From Laspinema palackyanum D2c (lineage in GTDB: Bacteria > Cyanobacteriota > Cyanobacteriia > Cyanobacteriales > Laspinemataceae), in contig NZ_JAMXFD010000011.1 of assembly GCF_025370875.1 (NCBI RefSeq), positions 28,382-92,381 of the forward strand: DNA of 64,000 bases. The letters run 5' to 3'. The notes below the pieces were generated by a model. It was given only the letters and a program-made list of their open reading frames with translations, searched no databases and was not told where the DNA came from. A program made the position numbers and the translations under genes. Of this stretch, positions 1-9,320 are shown one piece after another. Position 1 is the first letter of the stretch. Every line of letters starts with the position of its first letter.

Positions 1-1017
1 GAGTACGCCCAAGCGGAGCAATCCTACCACCAATCTTTAGAAATTAGACGGCAACTTGAAGACAAAGCGGGGGAAGGCAACGCCCTCCTCAGTCTCGGAA
101 ATGTTTACTCTTATCTGGGAGAGTACGCCCAAGCAGAGCAATCCTACCACCAATCCTTAGAAATATCCCGGCAACTCGCAGACAAAGTGGGGGAAGGCAA
201 CACCCTCTACAACCTTGGAAATGTTTACCGTTCTTTGGGAGAGTACGCCCAAGCGGAGCAATCCTACCACCAATCTTTAGAAATTAGACGGCAACTTGAA
301 GACAAAGCGGGGGAAGGAAACACCCTCAACAACCTCGGAAATGTTTACCATTCTCTGGGAGAGTACGCCAAAGCGGAGCAATACTACCGGCAATCTTTAG
401 AGATATCCCGGCAACGGGGGAGTAAAGCGGGGGAAGGCAATACTCTCAACGGTCTCGGAAATGTTTACGGTTCTCTCGGAGAATACACCCAAGCGGAGCA
501 ATACTACCGCCAATCCTTAGAAATATCTCGGCAACTGGGAAACAAAGAGGGGGAAGGAAACACCCTCCTCAACCTCGGAAATGTTTACTATTTTCTGGGA
601 CAGTACGCCCAAGCCGAGCAATTCTACCGCCAATCCTTAGAAATTAGACAGCAACTCGGAAACAAAGAGGGGGAAGTCATGGCCCTCAACAACCTCGGAA
701 ATGTTTACTATTTTCTGGGACAGTACGCCCAAGCCGAGCAATACTGCCGCCAATCCTTAGAAATCTCTCTACAAATTGGAGACAAAGTGGGGGAAAGCAG
801 CACTCTCAGCAACCTCGGAAATATTTACCGTTCTCTGGGAGAGTACGCCCAAGCGGAGCAATTCTACCGCCAATCCTTAGAAATAACCCGGCAACTCGGG
901 GACAAAGCGGGGGAAGGCAACAACCTCATCGGTCTCGGAGTTGTTTACAATTCTCTGGGAGAGTACGCCCAAGCGGAGCAATTCTACCGCCAATCCATTG
1001 AAGTTCAGGAACAATTA
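1..1017 (+). repeat. 120-bp in-frame tandem repeat encoding TPR units
   Basis: About 8.5 head-to-tail copies of a 120-bp unit, each beginning near GAGTACGCCCAAGCGGAGCA. Bases 1-60 and 241-300 are identical, and several other units differ at only a few sites, so the array has been homogenised or amplified recently. Copy number may vary between strains or be misassembled from short reads. Confidence 0.9.
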
Positions 1018-2427
1018 CGTCCAGGGTTGACCGATGAGCAAAAAATCTCCCTGTTTGAACAACAGAAATCAACTTACGAATTCCTGCAAACCGTTCTGAT
1101 TGCTCAAAATAAACTGGATGCGGCCCTGGAAATTTCTGAACGGGGACGTGCCCGTGCTTTTGTGGAATTACTCGCCGATCGCCTCTCGGATAATCGAGAA
1201 ACCCCAGTCACGGTGACCCCGCCCAATCTGCGAGAAATTCAACAAATTGCCGCAGCACAACAGGCTACGATTGTTCAATATTCTTACATTCGTGAACCTT
1301 TCACCTTTGGTAACATGGAGCGATTGTGGGAATCGGAACTGTATATCTGGGTGATTAAACCCACTGGAGAAATCACCTTCCGGCGCACGGACCTCAAACC
1401 GTTAGGGCAAGAGGAAGGCGGTTCCTTAGCCAAAGCGATCGCAGATGCCCGGTGTTTTGATAACTTTGCCTGTCTGAATAACATCACGGTTTCCCAAAGT
1501 CGGGAAGGAAGTACAGAAGTCCGCAGTGCAGGGGGTTTATTTAATTACCAGGCGCAAGATGAGCAAGTTAGTTCAGTTTACCAACAGGAAAATCGGGAGT
1601 TGAAACAACTGTATCAACTGTTAATTGACCCCATCGCCGATTTGCTGCCAACCAACCCGAGCGAACGGGTGATTTTCGTCCCTCACAATGCCTTATTTTT
1701 AGTCCCGTTCCCGGCGTTACAAGATGGCCAGGGTCAGTATTTAATCGAAAAGCATACTATTCTCACCGCGCCTTCGATTCAAGTCTTGGGGTTAACTCGG
1801 GACCAGAAACAGGCTCAGACGGCGGTGAATTCAGAGGTTTTAATTGTGGGCAATCCGACAATGCCGGTGGTGGGAACAGCACAACTGACTGCCTTACCTG
1901 GTGCAGAATTGGAGGCGCGGGAGATTGGGCAATTGCTGAATGTCACTCCCCTGATTGGGGCAACGGCAACTAAAGCGAGTGTCGTGCAGAAGATGCAGTC
2001 TTCACGGATTATTCACCTGGCGACGCATGGCAGTTTTGACCCGAATATTCCCTTAGATAGTTGGTTGGCGCTGACGCCTTCGGGTGCGGATAATGGATTG
2101 CTCACCGCAGCGGAAATTTTTGGGTTGAATCTGAATGCGGAGTTGGTTGTGCTATCGGCTTGTGATACGGGACGGGGGAAAATTACTGGGGATGGGGTGA
2201 TTGGTTTATCTCGGTCCTTTATTTCTGCGGGTGTGCCGAGTGTGTTGGTGTCGTTGTGGAAGGTGCCGGATGATTCTACGGCGTTGTTGATGCGGGAGTT
2301 TTATCAGCTTTGGGAGGAGAGTGGGGATAAGGCGCAGGCGTTGCGGCAGGCGATGTTAACCACGATGCAGCAGTATCCGAATCCGGTGGATTGGGCGGCG
2401 TTTACGTTAATGGGGGAGGCGGAGTGA
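1..2427 (+). CDS. TPR-CHAT protein (caspase-like protease domain), 5' end outside window
   Basis: The reading frame is open from base 1, so the gene starts upstream of the window; the first internal start-like codon is a GTG at 187. The visible part begins with about 8.5 tetratricopeptide repeats of 40 residues each (keywords LGNVY, LGEYAQAEQ, YRQSLEI), followed by a linker and a C-terminal CHAT domain. The CHAT catalytic pair is visible: His in HLATHGSFD (codon 2026-2028) and Cys in LSACDTGRG (codon 2161-2163). CHAT is a clan CD cysteine-protease fold related to caspases and separase; in cyanobacteria TPR-CHAT proteins are common but mostly uncharacterised. TPRs probably bind a partner that gates the protease. 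The TPR units are nearly identical at DNA level, which points to recent expansion. Family assignment is firm; substrate and role are unknown. Confidence 0.9.
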   Translation, partial: EYAQAEQSYHQSLEIRRQLEDKAGEGNALLSLGNVYSYLGEYAQAEQSYHQSLEISRQLADKVGEGNTLYNLGNVYRSLGEYAQAEQSYHQSLEIRRQLEDKAGEGNTLNNLGNVYHSLGEYAKAEQYYRQSLEISRQRGSKAGEGNTLNGLGNVYGSLGEYTQAEQYYRQSLEISRQLGNKEGEGNTLLNLGNVYYFLGQYAQAEQFYRQSLEIRQQLGNKEGEVMALNNLGNVYYFLGQYAQAEQYCRQSLEISLQIGDKVGESSTLSNLGNIYRSLGEYAQAEQFYRQSLEITRQLGDKAGEGNNLIGLGVVYNSLGEYAQAEQFYRQSIEVQEQLRPGLTDEQKISLFEQQKSTYEFLQTVLIAQNKLDAALEISERGRARAFVELLADRLSDNRETPVTVTPPNLREIQQIAAAQQATIVQYSYIREPFTFGNMERLWESELYIWVIKPTGEITFRRTDLKPLGQEEGGSLAKAIADARCFDNFACLNNITVSQSREGSTEVRSAGGLFNYQAQDEQVSSVYQQENRELKQLYQLLIDPIADLLPTNPSERVIFVPHNALFLVPFPALQDGQGQYLIEKHTILTAPSIQVLGLTRDQKQAQTAVNSEVLIVGNPTMPVVGTAQLTALPGAELEAREIGQLLNVTPLIGATATKASVVQKMQSSRIIHLATHGSFDPNIPLDSWLALTPSGADNGLLTAAEIFGLNLNAELVVLSACDTGRGKITGDGVIGLSRSFISAGVPSVLVSLWKVPDDSTALLMREFYQLWEESGDKAQALRQAMLTTMQQYPNPVDWAAFTLMGEAE

Positions 2428-2543
2428 GATTGGATTTTTAACCACTGATTACACTGATTTGCACTGAGGGGGGAGATTTAGGGAGAGGGTTTGAGGGGGT
2501 GAGGGTGGGAGGTTGTTGCTCCCACTCTTACTTTTTGAAGGGT

Positions 2544-4565
2544 TTAAAATTGACAAGGCCCACTTCTGCCATTGGGACAAACTGTGAGGTTATCGGTGGT
2601 AATTCCGATGACTGTTGCTCCGGTGATATCGGCATTGGTTAGCTTTGCTGCGGATAAATTGGCTCCGGTTAAGTCTGCTCCCATTAATTTGGCTCCGCGC
2701 AAGTCGGCATTGATTAGGTTAACTTTTTGCAGGTTGGTTCGTTGCAGATTGGCGTCGATTAAACTGGCATTGTTTAAGTTAAATCCACCCAAGTTTAATC
2801 CGGCTAGTTGTCGGTTTCGTCGGGGCCAATTGACGATTTTCCAATTGAGTAAATCTTCGGAATCAATGCGGGTGGTATTAATATCAATTTGAGTATTCAG
2901 TAAATTCGCACCCCGAAGATTGGCTCCGCTTAAGTTGGCTCGAACTAAATTGGCTCCGCTTAAGTTGGCGAATTCGAGGTTGGCATTGGTGAGGTTGGCC
3001 CAGTCTAAACTGGCGTCGGTTAAGTTGGCATATTTGAGGTTAGCCGATTGCAGACTTGCTCCATTCAGATTGGTCTGTTGGAGGTTAGCGTTGATTAAAC
3101 TAATTTCGGCTAAGTCGGCGTTATTTAAGGTTGAACTGCTGAAGTTGCTGTCATCTAATTGAGCTCCGGCTAAGTTGATTTGACTTAAATTTTTGTGGGT
3201 GGCGGTGGTCAGATATCCTTTGCGTAAGGCAAATCTTAACAAGGGGTCAGAGACTCGGGGATGAAAGAGTAATAAAAATGGGCTTAAAGAGAGCAGGACA
3301 AAGGCAACGCTCATGGCGTTTTTCATGTTTTGTCCAAGGCCGGTATTTCGGGTGAATTGGGAGTTGTAAGTGGCTGAAAGTAAGCGGCTATTTTCTTGGT
3401 TGGCGACTTCGAGTTGCCATTGGGTTTGGGAGAGTTGGGTTTGCAGCAGAACCCGCTCCTCATTGGCTTGTTCCAGTTGAGTTTGGAGTTGATTGCGCTC
3501 ATCGAGTAACCAAGCGGTTCGGGATTCGCTGATGCGGCGTTCTTGCCGTTCTTCGCCGAGTTCGGTTTGGATTAGGGAGAGTTTGGTTTCGAGTTCTGAG
3601 GATTTGGCGGCGTTGGTTTGGAGTTGGGTTTGGAGTTGAGAGCGCTCCTCATGGGAGACCCGGCCTCCATTGTTTTTGTAGTGATGGAGTTCCGATTGAG
3701 TATCGGTGAGTTGGCTTTGCAATTGCCAGTAGGCGGTGGCTGCTTGTTGGAGTTGGTTTTGCAATTCTAGGACTGTTTCTCCATCGCTGGAATGGGAGTG
3801 AGCGGTTTGTTGTAATGTTTTTTCGAGTTCTTCAATCTGACGCTGGAGTTGAGTGGTCCGGGCTTTATGCAGTTTGCTGTCGGACTGGGCTTTGGTGAGT
3901 TCGCTTTGGATGCGATCGCGCTCTTTTTCTTCCTGTTCTAAACGGTCTTGCAAGCGCCAATAAGCTTTAGCCGCTTCGTGAATTTGCGACTTATATTGAG
4001 CACATTCCTGGGTAAATTCTTCCAGTTTAATCTGGCTGGTTTCGAGTTGAGATTTCAGGGATTGCTGGGCTTTTTTGGCGTCTTCTAGCTGGGACTGGGC
4101 CTGTTCTCGGTCTTTTTTGGCGGTTTCTAGTTCAGCGTGGGTGGTTTCTAGTTTGCTATGCAGTTGCCAATAGGCTTCTTCGGTTTGCTCAAACAGGGAT
4201 TGGAGCTGATCTCGTTCCTGATTGGAGAGTTCTAGCTGGGTTTTGAGTTGGGACAACTGCATTTGAGTCTGAGTGACTTGCTCAGAATCAATGGGTTTAG
4301 ACTGAGACTGCGATCGCCAATGGTTGCGGGCCCAACTCAGTTGTGCTCGTTCTTTCCGCAAAAAACTATCCGGGATTCGTCCCAAGGTCAAGGGGTATGG
4401 CGTCAAATCCCAACCACAGGTCGAGCAATTTTTGACCTCGCCCTCAACATAAGTTGCTTGACAAACTGGACACTGTGCCACTGCTCTCTCCCGCATCGAA
4501 ATCAGGACTATGATATTGAAGGAGGGGAACTGGATTTTCTCCTCTGACAGATTATCTCCCAACAT
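2544..4565 (-). CDS. Zinc-ribbon, coiled-coil, transmembrane pentapeptide-repeat protein
   Basis: A 673-residue protein in four parts. Near the N-terminus two CxxC pairs (CPVC, CSTCGW) form a zinc ribbon. Residues about 90-410 are a long Gln/Glu/Leu-rich coiled coil with recurring 'AYWQLQ' phrases. One hydrophobic segment follows (about 415-435, MSVAFVLLSLSPFLLLF). The C-terminal 220 residues are pentapeptide repeats of A(N/D)LxxA type (ANLTNANLEFANLSGANL). The architecture suggests a membrane-anchored scaffold with a right-handed beta-helix on one side and a coiled coil on the other. An internal ATG at 4496 (MRERAVAQCPVC) starts just before the zinc ribbon and may be the true start; neither start has a clear ribosome-binding site. 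Function unknown. Confidence 0.85.
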   Translation of the reverse strand: MLGDNLSEEKIQFPSFNIIVLISMRERAVAQCPVCQATYVEGEVKNCSTCGWDLTPYPLTLGRIPDSFLRKERAQLSWARNHWRSQSQSKPIDSEQVTQTQMQLSQLKTQLELSNQERDQLQSLFEQTEEAYWQLHSKLETTHAELETAKKDREQAQSQLEDAKKAQQSLKSQLETSQIKLEEFTQECAQYKSQIHEAAKAYWRLQDRLEQEEKERDRIQSELTKAQSDSKLHKARTTQLQRQIEELEKTLQQTAHSHSSDGETVLELQNQLQQAATAYWQLQSQLTDTQSELHHYKNNGGRVSHEERSQLQTQLQTNAAKSSELETKLSLIQTELGEERQERRISESRTAWLLDERNQLQTQLEQANEERVLLQTQLSQTQWQLEVANQENSRLLSATYNSQFTRNTGLGQNMKNAMSVAFVLLSLSPFLLLFHPRVSDPLLRFALRKGYLTTATHKNLSQINLAGAQLDDSNFSSSTLNNADLAEISLINANLQQTNLNGASLQSANLKYANLTDASLDWANLTNANLEFANLSGANLVRANLSGANLRGANLLNTQIDINTTRIDSEDLLNWKIVNWPRRNRQLAGLNLGGFNLNNASLIDANLQRTNLQKVNLINADLRGAKLMGADLTGANLSAAKLTNADITGATVIGITTDNLTVCPNGRSGPCQF

Positions 4566-4653
4566 TCGACTTTTGCGATCGCCTCTTTCGGATTTTACCG
4601 GGGAAACTACCCGAGAGGGACCTAACTCTAGGCTATCCGGGGGCCAAATTCTC

Positions 4654-4912
4654 CGGCAACGACCGGCGGGGGATTAATCCCCCGCCTAACAGCTAAAGTC
4701 GGTTGAAACCGACTGAAAACACCACTGTATCAGGCTTGCAGTCGTCTTTAGACGACTTAAGCTATTAGACCGGCGGGGGATTAATCCCCCGCCTAACAGC
4801 TAAAGTCGGTTGAAACCGACTGAAAACACCACTGTATCAGGCTTGCAGTCGTCTTTAGACGACTTAAGCTATTAGGCCGCCAATCGTTTAAACCCCCGCC
4901 GGGTGTTGCCAC
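4654..4912. mobile_element. Nested-palindrome element (MITE-like), two 107-bp units
   Basis: The segment runs from GGCAACGACCGGCGGGGG to CCCCGCCGGGTGTTGCCAC, so its ends are inverted repeats. A 107-bp unit starting at 4661 is repeated head-to-tail at 4768. Each unit holds three small palindromes: GGGGGATTAATCCCCC, AGTCGGTTGAAACCGACT and GTCGTCTTTAGACGAC. The same family occurs at 4920, 19836, 31305, 36301 and 44104. No transposase is present, so if mobile it is non-autonomous. Confidence 0.75.
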
Positions 4913-4919
4913 TGGTGCA

Positions 4920-5027
4920 AGATCTCAGTTGAAACCGACTGAAAACCCCACGGGATAAGACTTGCACTCGTCTTTAGCCGACTTGATTCTATCAGGCTGG
5001 GGATTTATCCCCCATCGGTGTTGAGCC
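4920..5027. mobile_element. Degenerate nested-palindrome element overlapping a gene 3' end
   Basis: A diverged copy of the same family: GTTGAAACCGACTGAAAAC, then a loop, then TCGTCTTTAGCCGACTTGA, then GGGGATTTATCCCCCATC and the eroded end CGGTGTTGAGCC. Its right part overlaps the last dozen codons of the methyltransferase gene that ends at 4992. Confidence 0.6.
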
Positions 5028-5999
5028 GGGTACTGTAGCGGCAACTTGATGTTCAGAAGCGGGTTCTCCCGGACTGCGGATGGCGCGGAACATTCCAAAG
5101 CGGCAGAGTCCCGTGCCAAAGGCTAGACGCATTAACAGAATTGTGGGAACTTCCCGCACAGATTTAATAAATCCAGATACTCCAAATTGCATCCATCCTT
5201 GAGGTCGAATGATGCCTTGCCAAATGGTATCAATCCAGGAGGGGAGGGTTTGTTTGGTCCAGTCATCGGTGGTGACTTCTGCGGCTACTAATCCGGTGGA
5301 TTCTAACAGTTCAGAAAAGCCTTCAATGCTGGAAAAAGCGGGATGAGACCATTGTTCGAGGAGTTGCTGCATCACCGGGCGTTCCCAGAAATTGAGAGGA
5401 GTTTGGCGATCGTCCCGTTGATTCCAGTCGGCAACGACTAGGATACCTCCGGGTTTGAGGACCCGCAATAATTCTTGAGCAAATTGTGCTTTATCTGGCA
5501 TATGCGGTCCGGCTTCAATGGACCAAACGACATCAAAACTGCGATCGCTAAAGGATAAAGCGAGGGCATCATCTAGGGCGAATTTAGCATCTAAATTCGG
5601 GGGGGTCAGTTCTTGTGCCCGCTTGACTTGTTCAGGACTAATGGTAATACCCGTAACTGAAAACCCATAGTCTTTCGCTAAGAGGCGACTGCTTCCGCCA
5701 ATGCCGCAACCCACATCTAAAACTGTCGTTCCTGGGGGTAATTTATCCAATCCTCCCCAACGCACCATTTCATGTACAAAGTCTTCTTTGGCTTGGAGAA
5801 AATCTTTGGATTCTGGGGGAGAACCATAATGCCCGAGATGAATATGTTCTCCCCAGTAATATTCTAAAATCCCGTCTTGAGTCCATTCGTCATAAGAATT
5901 GGCGACAGAATCGGGAGATTGATATTTGCGGGCGCTGCTGAGATACAGAATAAGGCTAACAATAAATAGGGTGAGCGTTAGTCCAAAAATTAAAGTCAT
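4992..5999 (-). CDS. MPBQ/MSBQ methyltransferase (plastoquinone/tocopherol synthesis)
   Basis: A 335-residue SAM-dependent methyltransferase that I recognise as the ortholog of Synechocystis Sll0418, which methylates 2-methyl-6-phytyl- and 2-methyl-6-solanyl-1,4-benzoquinol in tocopherol and plastoquinone synthesis. Visible features are one N-terminal membrane anchor (residues about 3-20), the family phrase 'DGILEYYWGEHIHLGHYG', SAM motif I VLDVGCGIGG (93-102), and the conserved C-terminal stretch 'GFIKSVREVPTILLMRLAFG'. The final residues (PGSTPMGDKSPA) are not family-like: they are encoded inside the palindromic repeat at 4920-5027, which also supplies the TGA stop. The core is complete, so the enzyme should be active. 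It works at the thylakoid or plasma membrane. Confidence 0.93.
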   Translation of the reverse strand: MTLIFGLTLTLFIVSLILYLSSARKYQSPDSVANSYDEWTQDGILEYYWGEHIHLGHYGSPPESKDFLQAKEDFVHEMVRWGGLDKLPPGTTVLDVGCGIGGSSRLLAKDYGFSVTGITISPEQVKRAQELTPPNLDAKFALDDALALSFSDRSFDVVWSIEAGPHMPDKAQFAQELLRVLKPGGILVVADWNQRDDRQTPLNFWERPVMQQLLEQWSHPAFSSIEGFSELLESTGLVAAEVTTDDWTKQTLPSWIDTIWQGIIRPQGWMQFGVSGFIKSVREVPTILLMRLAFGTGLCRFGMFRAIRSPGEPASEHQVAATVPGSTPMGDKSPA

Positions 6000-6081
6000 A
6001 AGCTGATTTGCAAGGTTTAACTAAAAAACAGAGGATTGGCGAGAAGCAGATGATATTAAAACCGGGTTGGGTTAGGTGAGG

Positions 6082-6124
6082 GCCCTCTCCCCCCTAACCC
6101 CCCTCCCCTGAGAGGGGAGGGGGG
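6082..6124. repeat. CCCTAACCCCCCTCCCC palindromic repeat
   Basis: A C-rich stretch followed by CTCCCCTGAGAGGGGAG, giving an imperfect palindrome. Similar copies lie at 17167-17202 and 35815-35848. It lies between the methyltransferase start and the DUF1636 gene; no gene in it. Confidence 0.6.
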
Positions 6125-6207
6125 AATTTTATGGGTCAGAAACCCCCAATTTTTTGGGGGTGATGATAGTCAAAATGAGAGGAGAATTGACGAGGCCATT
6201 TCTGCGG

Positions 6208-6609
6208 TTAAATTGCCGGGGATAAACGGGCTGGAACGGGGAAAGGAGGCAGAACAAATGCTGTGGATTCCCGAATGATGTCCGGACGTTCTTTGTAGGG
6301 AACTTTTCCCTCAGAAGCGGCGGTATATTGTTGACAAAAGGTAGCTAAATCAGGTGCGGATTCTGTTGGAGGCAGTCCACTCAAAACAAAGGTAATTTTA
6401 TCGGCCGCTGTAAGGGTAGCATTGCAAGCATCGCTGCAAGCTGCCATACAGCGCACCGGCTGAAGTTGGATTACCGATTCCAGGTTTTTGGCTTGCAATT
6501 CACTTTGCAATTGCTGAATTAAATACTCTCCCCCCGATAGCCCGTTTTGAGTGGGTTCTTTACGGGAAAATCGGCAGAGGGAACAGACAAATAGGGTAGC
6601 TTGGGTCAT
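6208..6609 (-). CDS. DUF1636 family metal/iron-sulfur-binding-like protein
   Basis: A 133-residue small protein beginning MTQATLFVCSLCRFS, with a first CxxC pair and a second Cys group in RCMAACSDACNATL. This thioredoxin-fold-like ferredoxin pattern is typical of the DUF1636 family. The frame extends to a GTG at 6642, but the ATG at 6609 matches where family members begin, so I chose it. It stands alone between the methyltransferase and gamma-glutamyltransferase genes, with a 200-bp gap on one side and about 600 bp on the other. The cysteines suggest a metal or [2Fe-2S] centre, which is inference; no reaction is known. Confidence 0.8.
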   Translation of the reverse strand: MTQATLFVCSLCRFSRKEPTQNGLSGGEYLIQQLQSELQAKNLESVIQLQPVRCMAACSDACNATLTAADKITFVLSGLPPTESAPDLATFCQQYTAASEGKVPYKERPDIIRESTAFVLPPFPVPARLSPAI

Positions 6610-7230
6610 GGACTCTCTATCAAAGTTGAATGGATGGGACACCCGTAAGGGATTGTGAAGGTTGGCCGATCGCCCGTTTAACGCACTTGGGTCAAACTCG
6701 CGATCGCTGAGTGAATCATGCCCTGAATTCGGCGGCCTGATTGAGACAAAACAGGAATAACAATTCGGCTGTGGTTTGGCTTAAACCCAGACAAATCTTG
6801 ACCCTTTATTCGGTTAGGAACCTTACCCCGTTGAAATCGAGCGTTCTGCCTATCCTACCACAACTCAACTGCAATTGTGCTTAATTTTTAACTCCCTCGC
6901 CCAGAAACAGCCACATCAAGAATAAAAAAAACAGCTTTGATGCAATAGTTTTTGTATTCAAATCAAGATAAAATGAAGAAAGTGGATTAACTTAAAAACC
7001 CCTTTCTTCCTCTTCTCCACCTTCTTCAAAAGGGAAGGGGTTTGGGAGGTTCGTTCACGGTAATTAGGGGATTGCAAAATATAAATCATCCAACCGTTTG
7101 TAGTGACTCCTTCAGGAGTCTTCTTTAAAGAAACCCCTGAAGGGGTTACTACGAACATTTTGGCGGTTTTATTTTTTGGAGTTTCCTGAATGGAGCAACC
7201 ATGATACAATCCCTTTGATATCCGCTAACT
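6610..7230. other. Gene-poor spacer
   Basis: I see no convincing gene in these 600 bases. The left half is upstream sequence for the DUF1636 gene. The right half is AT-rich (6880-6990) and then repeat-derived. A minus-strand frame at 6958-7209 is built from the hairpin repeat at 7096-7156 and has no protein-like features. No riboswitch was recognised. Confidence 0.5.
7096..7156. repeat. GTAGTGAC...GTTACTAC hairpin repeat (single diverged copy)
   Basis: GTTTGTAGTGACTCCTTCAGGAGTC is followed by CCCCTGAAGGGGTTACTACGAAC. It has the layout of the 77-bp units at 48661-49123: outer arms GTAGT/ACTAC and two inner hairpins. The inner stems carry different but self-complementary bases (ACTCC/GGAGT and ACCCC/GGGGT instead of ACGAC/GTCGT), which indicates selection or gene conversion for pairing. 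Confidence 0.65.
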
Positions 7231-9045
7231 TTAATATCCTAATGCTGCACCTGCGGGACGACGGGGGTCGTTTGCTCCCCAGAGGGTGTCTCCTTCTACA
7301 GCAATGGATGAGGCTGCACCCCAATTTGGGAAGGAATCAATGTGATATCCCATTGCGGACAACCGTTCTACAGTCTCTGGAGAGAGTGCCAAAGGTTCAG
7401 TCATCACCCTGTTCGGTAATCCTTGGTAGTGGAAGCGGGGATGGCTGACGGCTTGTGCTACGGTCATGTTACGATCGCTGATATGAGTAATGACTTGTAA
7501 GACGGTGGTGGGAATGGTGGAACCTCCGGGACTGCCGGTAACCAGGAACAATTCATCGTTGCGGGTGACAATGGTTGGACTCATGGAGGAGAGAGGACGT
7601 TTCCCCGGTTCGATGCGATTGACGGTTCCTTGGACTAACCCAAATTGATTGGGAACTCCAGGTTTAGCGGTGAAATCGTCCATTTCATTATTGAGGAAAA
7701 ATCCCGTTCCCGGTGAAATTTCCATTGCCCCAAATAAGGAATTAATGGTATAAGTAACTGAGACGGCATTGCCGTAGCGATCGACGATGGAGTAGTGAGT
7801 GGTATCGGTTCCGGTGGATTCGGGAGTCTGATGGAAAAGCGGTTCCGGGGGAATGGCTTGATTTTCGGGAATTTTGGCGCGAAGTTGTGCGGCATAGTCG
7901 GGAGAGAGTAGCCGATCGCTGGGATGATCCACAAATGCTGGGTCCCCTAAATAAGTATTGCGATCGGCAAAGGCAAACAACATCGCCGATAGCATCAAAT
8001 GCAAGCGGTGGGTTTCACTGCGGTTGAGTTCGGCGATGGAATATCCATCTAGCACATTCAGCATTTGGCAAAGGGTGGTTCCGCCTCCCGGTAGCGGTGC
8101 AGAAATCACCCGATCGCCTCGATAATAACATTCCACGGGGGCGGATTCGGTCACGCTATAGGTGCTAAAATCTTCTAAAGTGAGAATTCCCCCATTTTGT
8201 TCACTGGCATTAACAATTTTCTCGGCAATGGGTCCCGTATAAAAGGCATCCGGTCCTTGATCCGCAATCTGTTGTAAGCTGTTGGCTAAATCCGGTTGGA
8301 TGAGGCGATCGCCAACTTCGTAGGGAGTTTTACCCTCTTTTAAGAAAATTGCTGCAACTTCTGGCTGATCTTGGAATTCTTCTACACTGCGATTGAGAAT
8401 CTCAATGTCACCGGGTTGTAAAATAAATCCATCTTGGGCTAAGGCGATCGCACCAGCCATCACTTGAGCGCGATCAAGCTTACCATACCGAGTTAAGGCG
8501 CGATCGAGTCCCTTCACTGTACCCGGAACCGCAACCGCCAAATATCCCCTCCGACTCAATCCCTCCACGACTTCCCCGGTTTCATCCAGATACATCTCAG
8601 GGGTCGCCGCCAGGGGTGCCGTTTCCCGAAAATCTAGGAACACCTCTTCCCCATTCGCCTGACGAATTAGCATAAATCCACCCCCACCCAAGTTGCCACA
8701 ACAAGGATGAGTAACGGCTAAAGCATACCCCACCGCTACCGCAGCATCCACAGCAGTTCCCCCCGCTTTCAGGATTTCTAACCCCACTTGAGAGGATTCC
8801 CTAGAGGCGGTGACAACCATGCCATTCTTTGCCGCCACCCCTTCGGTGATGGGAACATTGGCGAGGTGACTCTTGCTGGAAAGTTGAGCATTTACAAACT
8901 TCAACCCTTGAGACAGGGGTGGAAACGGACGATCCAGGTTTCTAAAAATCGCCATCTCCACTACAATCGATAAGGGAATGGCGATCGCCGATGCCACCAT
9001 CAAGCGCAACAGTCCAGTTTTCAGGGGTGGGGGAACCCGACGCAT
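7231..9045 (-). CDS. ggt: Gamma-glutamyltransferase (gamma-glutamyltranspeptidase)
   Basis: A 604-residue Ntn-hydrolase precursor that transfers or hydrolyses the gamma-glutamyl group of glutathione. An N-terminal hydrophobic segment (residues about 10-27) suggests a signal anchor and a periplasmic or membrane site. The autocleavage site is visible as DTTHYSIVDRYGNAVS, with the nucleophile Thr415 that becomes the N-terminus of the small subunit. Substrate-site phrases GFFLNNEMDDF, RPLSSMSPTIV and GSPGGSTI are in the expected order. Length is normal for the family. It is transcribed alone; 308 bp separate it from the divergent XRE gene. Confidence 0.95.
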   Translation of the reverse strand: MRRVPPPLKTGLLRLMVASAIAIPLSIVVEMAIFRNLDRPFPPLSQGLKFVNAQLSSKSHLANVPITEGVAAKNGMVVTASRESSQVGLEILKAGGTAVDAAVAVGYALAVTHPCCGNLGGGGFMLIRQANGEEVFLDFRETAPLAATPEMYLDETGEVVEGLSRRGYLAVAVPGTVKGLDRALTRYGKLDRAQVMAGAIALAQDGFILQPGDIEILNRSVEEFQDQPEVAAIFLKEGKTPYEVGDRLIQPDLANSLQQIADQGPDAFYTGPIAEKIVNASEQNGGILTLEDFSTYSVTESAPVECYYRGDRVISAPLPGGGTTLCQMLNVLDGYSIAELNRSETHRLHLMLSAMLFAFADRNTYLGDPAFVDHPSDRLLSPDYAAQLRAKIPENQAIPPEPLFHQTPESTGTDTTHYSIVDRYGNAVSVTYTINSLFGAMEISPGTGFFLNNEMDDFTAKPGVPNQFGLVQGTVNRIEPGKRPLSSMSPTIVTRNDELFLVTGSPGGSTIPTTVLQVITHISDRNMTVAQAVSHPRFHYQGLPNRVMTEPLALSPETVERLSAMGYHIDSFPNWGAASSIAVEGDTLWGANDPRRPAGAALGY

Positions 9046-9320
9046 AAATTCTCGACCCGTTTAAACAGTGAATCTATCTAGTTTAAATCATTCAGGTCTT
9101 CGCCAGATTAAAACAGTCCCTCCATTCGGATGCTTCCCATCCCTGAATCCACACCCGTCGGAACCCTCTGCCTCTGATTCCAATCCTCTGGAATCAGTAG
9201 GGACTAGAAACCGTGGCAATTCCTTCACTTCTCCCTTGCCGGTCATCTTCCATACAGCGTCAGGGGAATTCTGAAATCCTTCTTTAGATAGATAGCCGTT
9301 TCAAGCCTTTGACCGAAAAT
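9046..9320. other. Divergent spacer between ggt and the XRE gene
   Basis: It must hold promoters for both divergent genes, but I cannot place either with confidence. A plus-strand frame at 9068-9274 has no start context or protein-like composition, so I do not call it. Confidence 0.4.

Noticed and set aside
1284-1487. Minus-strand frame inside the TPR-CHAT gene
   Set aside because: It is a shadow of the coding strand; no start context or protein-like composition.
2572-3162. Two plus-strand frames rich in LAxxKLA
   Set aside because: They are antisense to the pentapeptide repeats; periodicity comes from the real minus-strand gene.
6958-7209. Minus-strand 83-codon frame
   Set aside because: Mostly made of the GTAGTGAC hairpin repeat; no family features.
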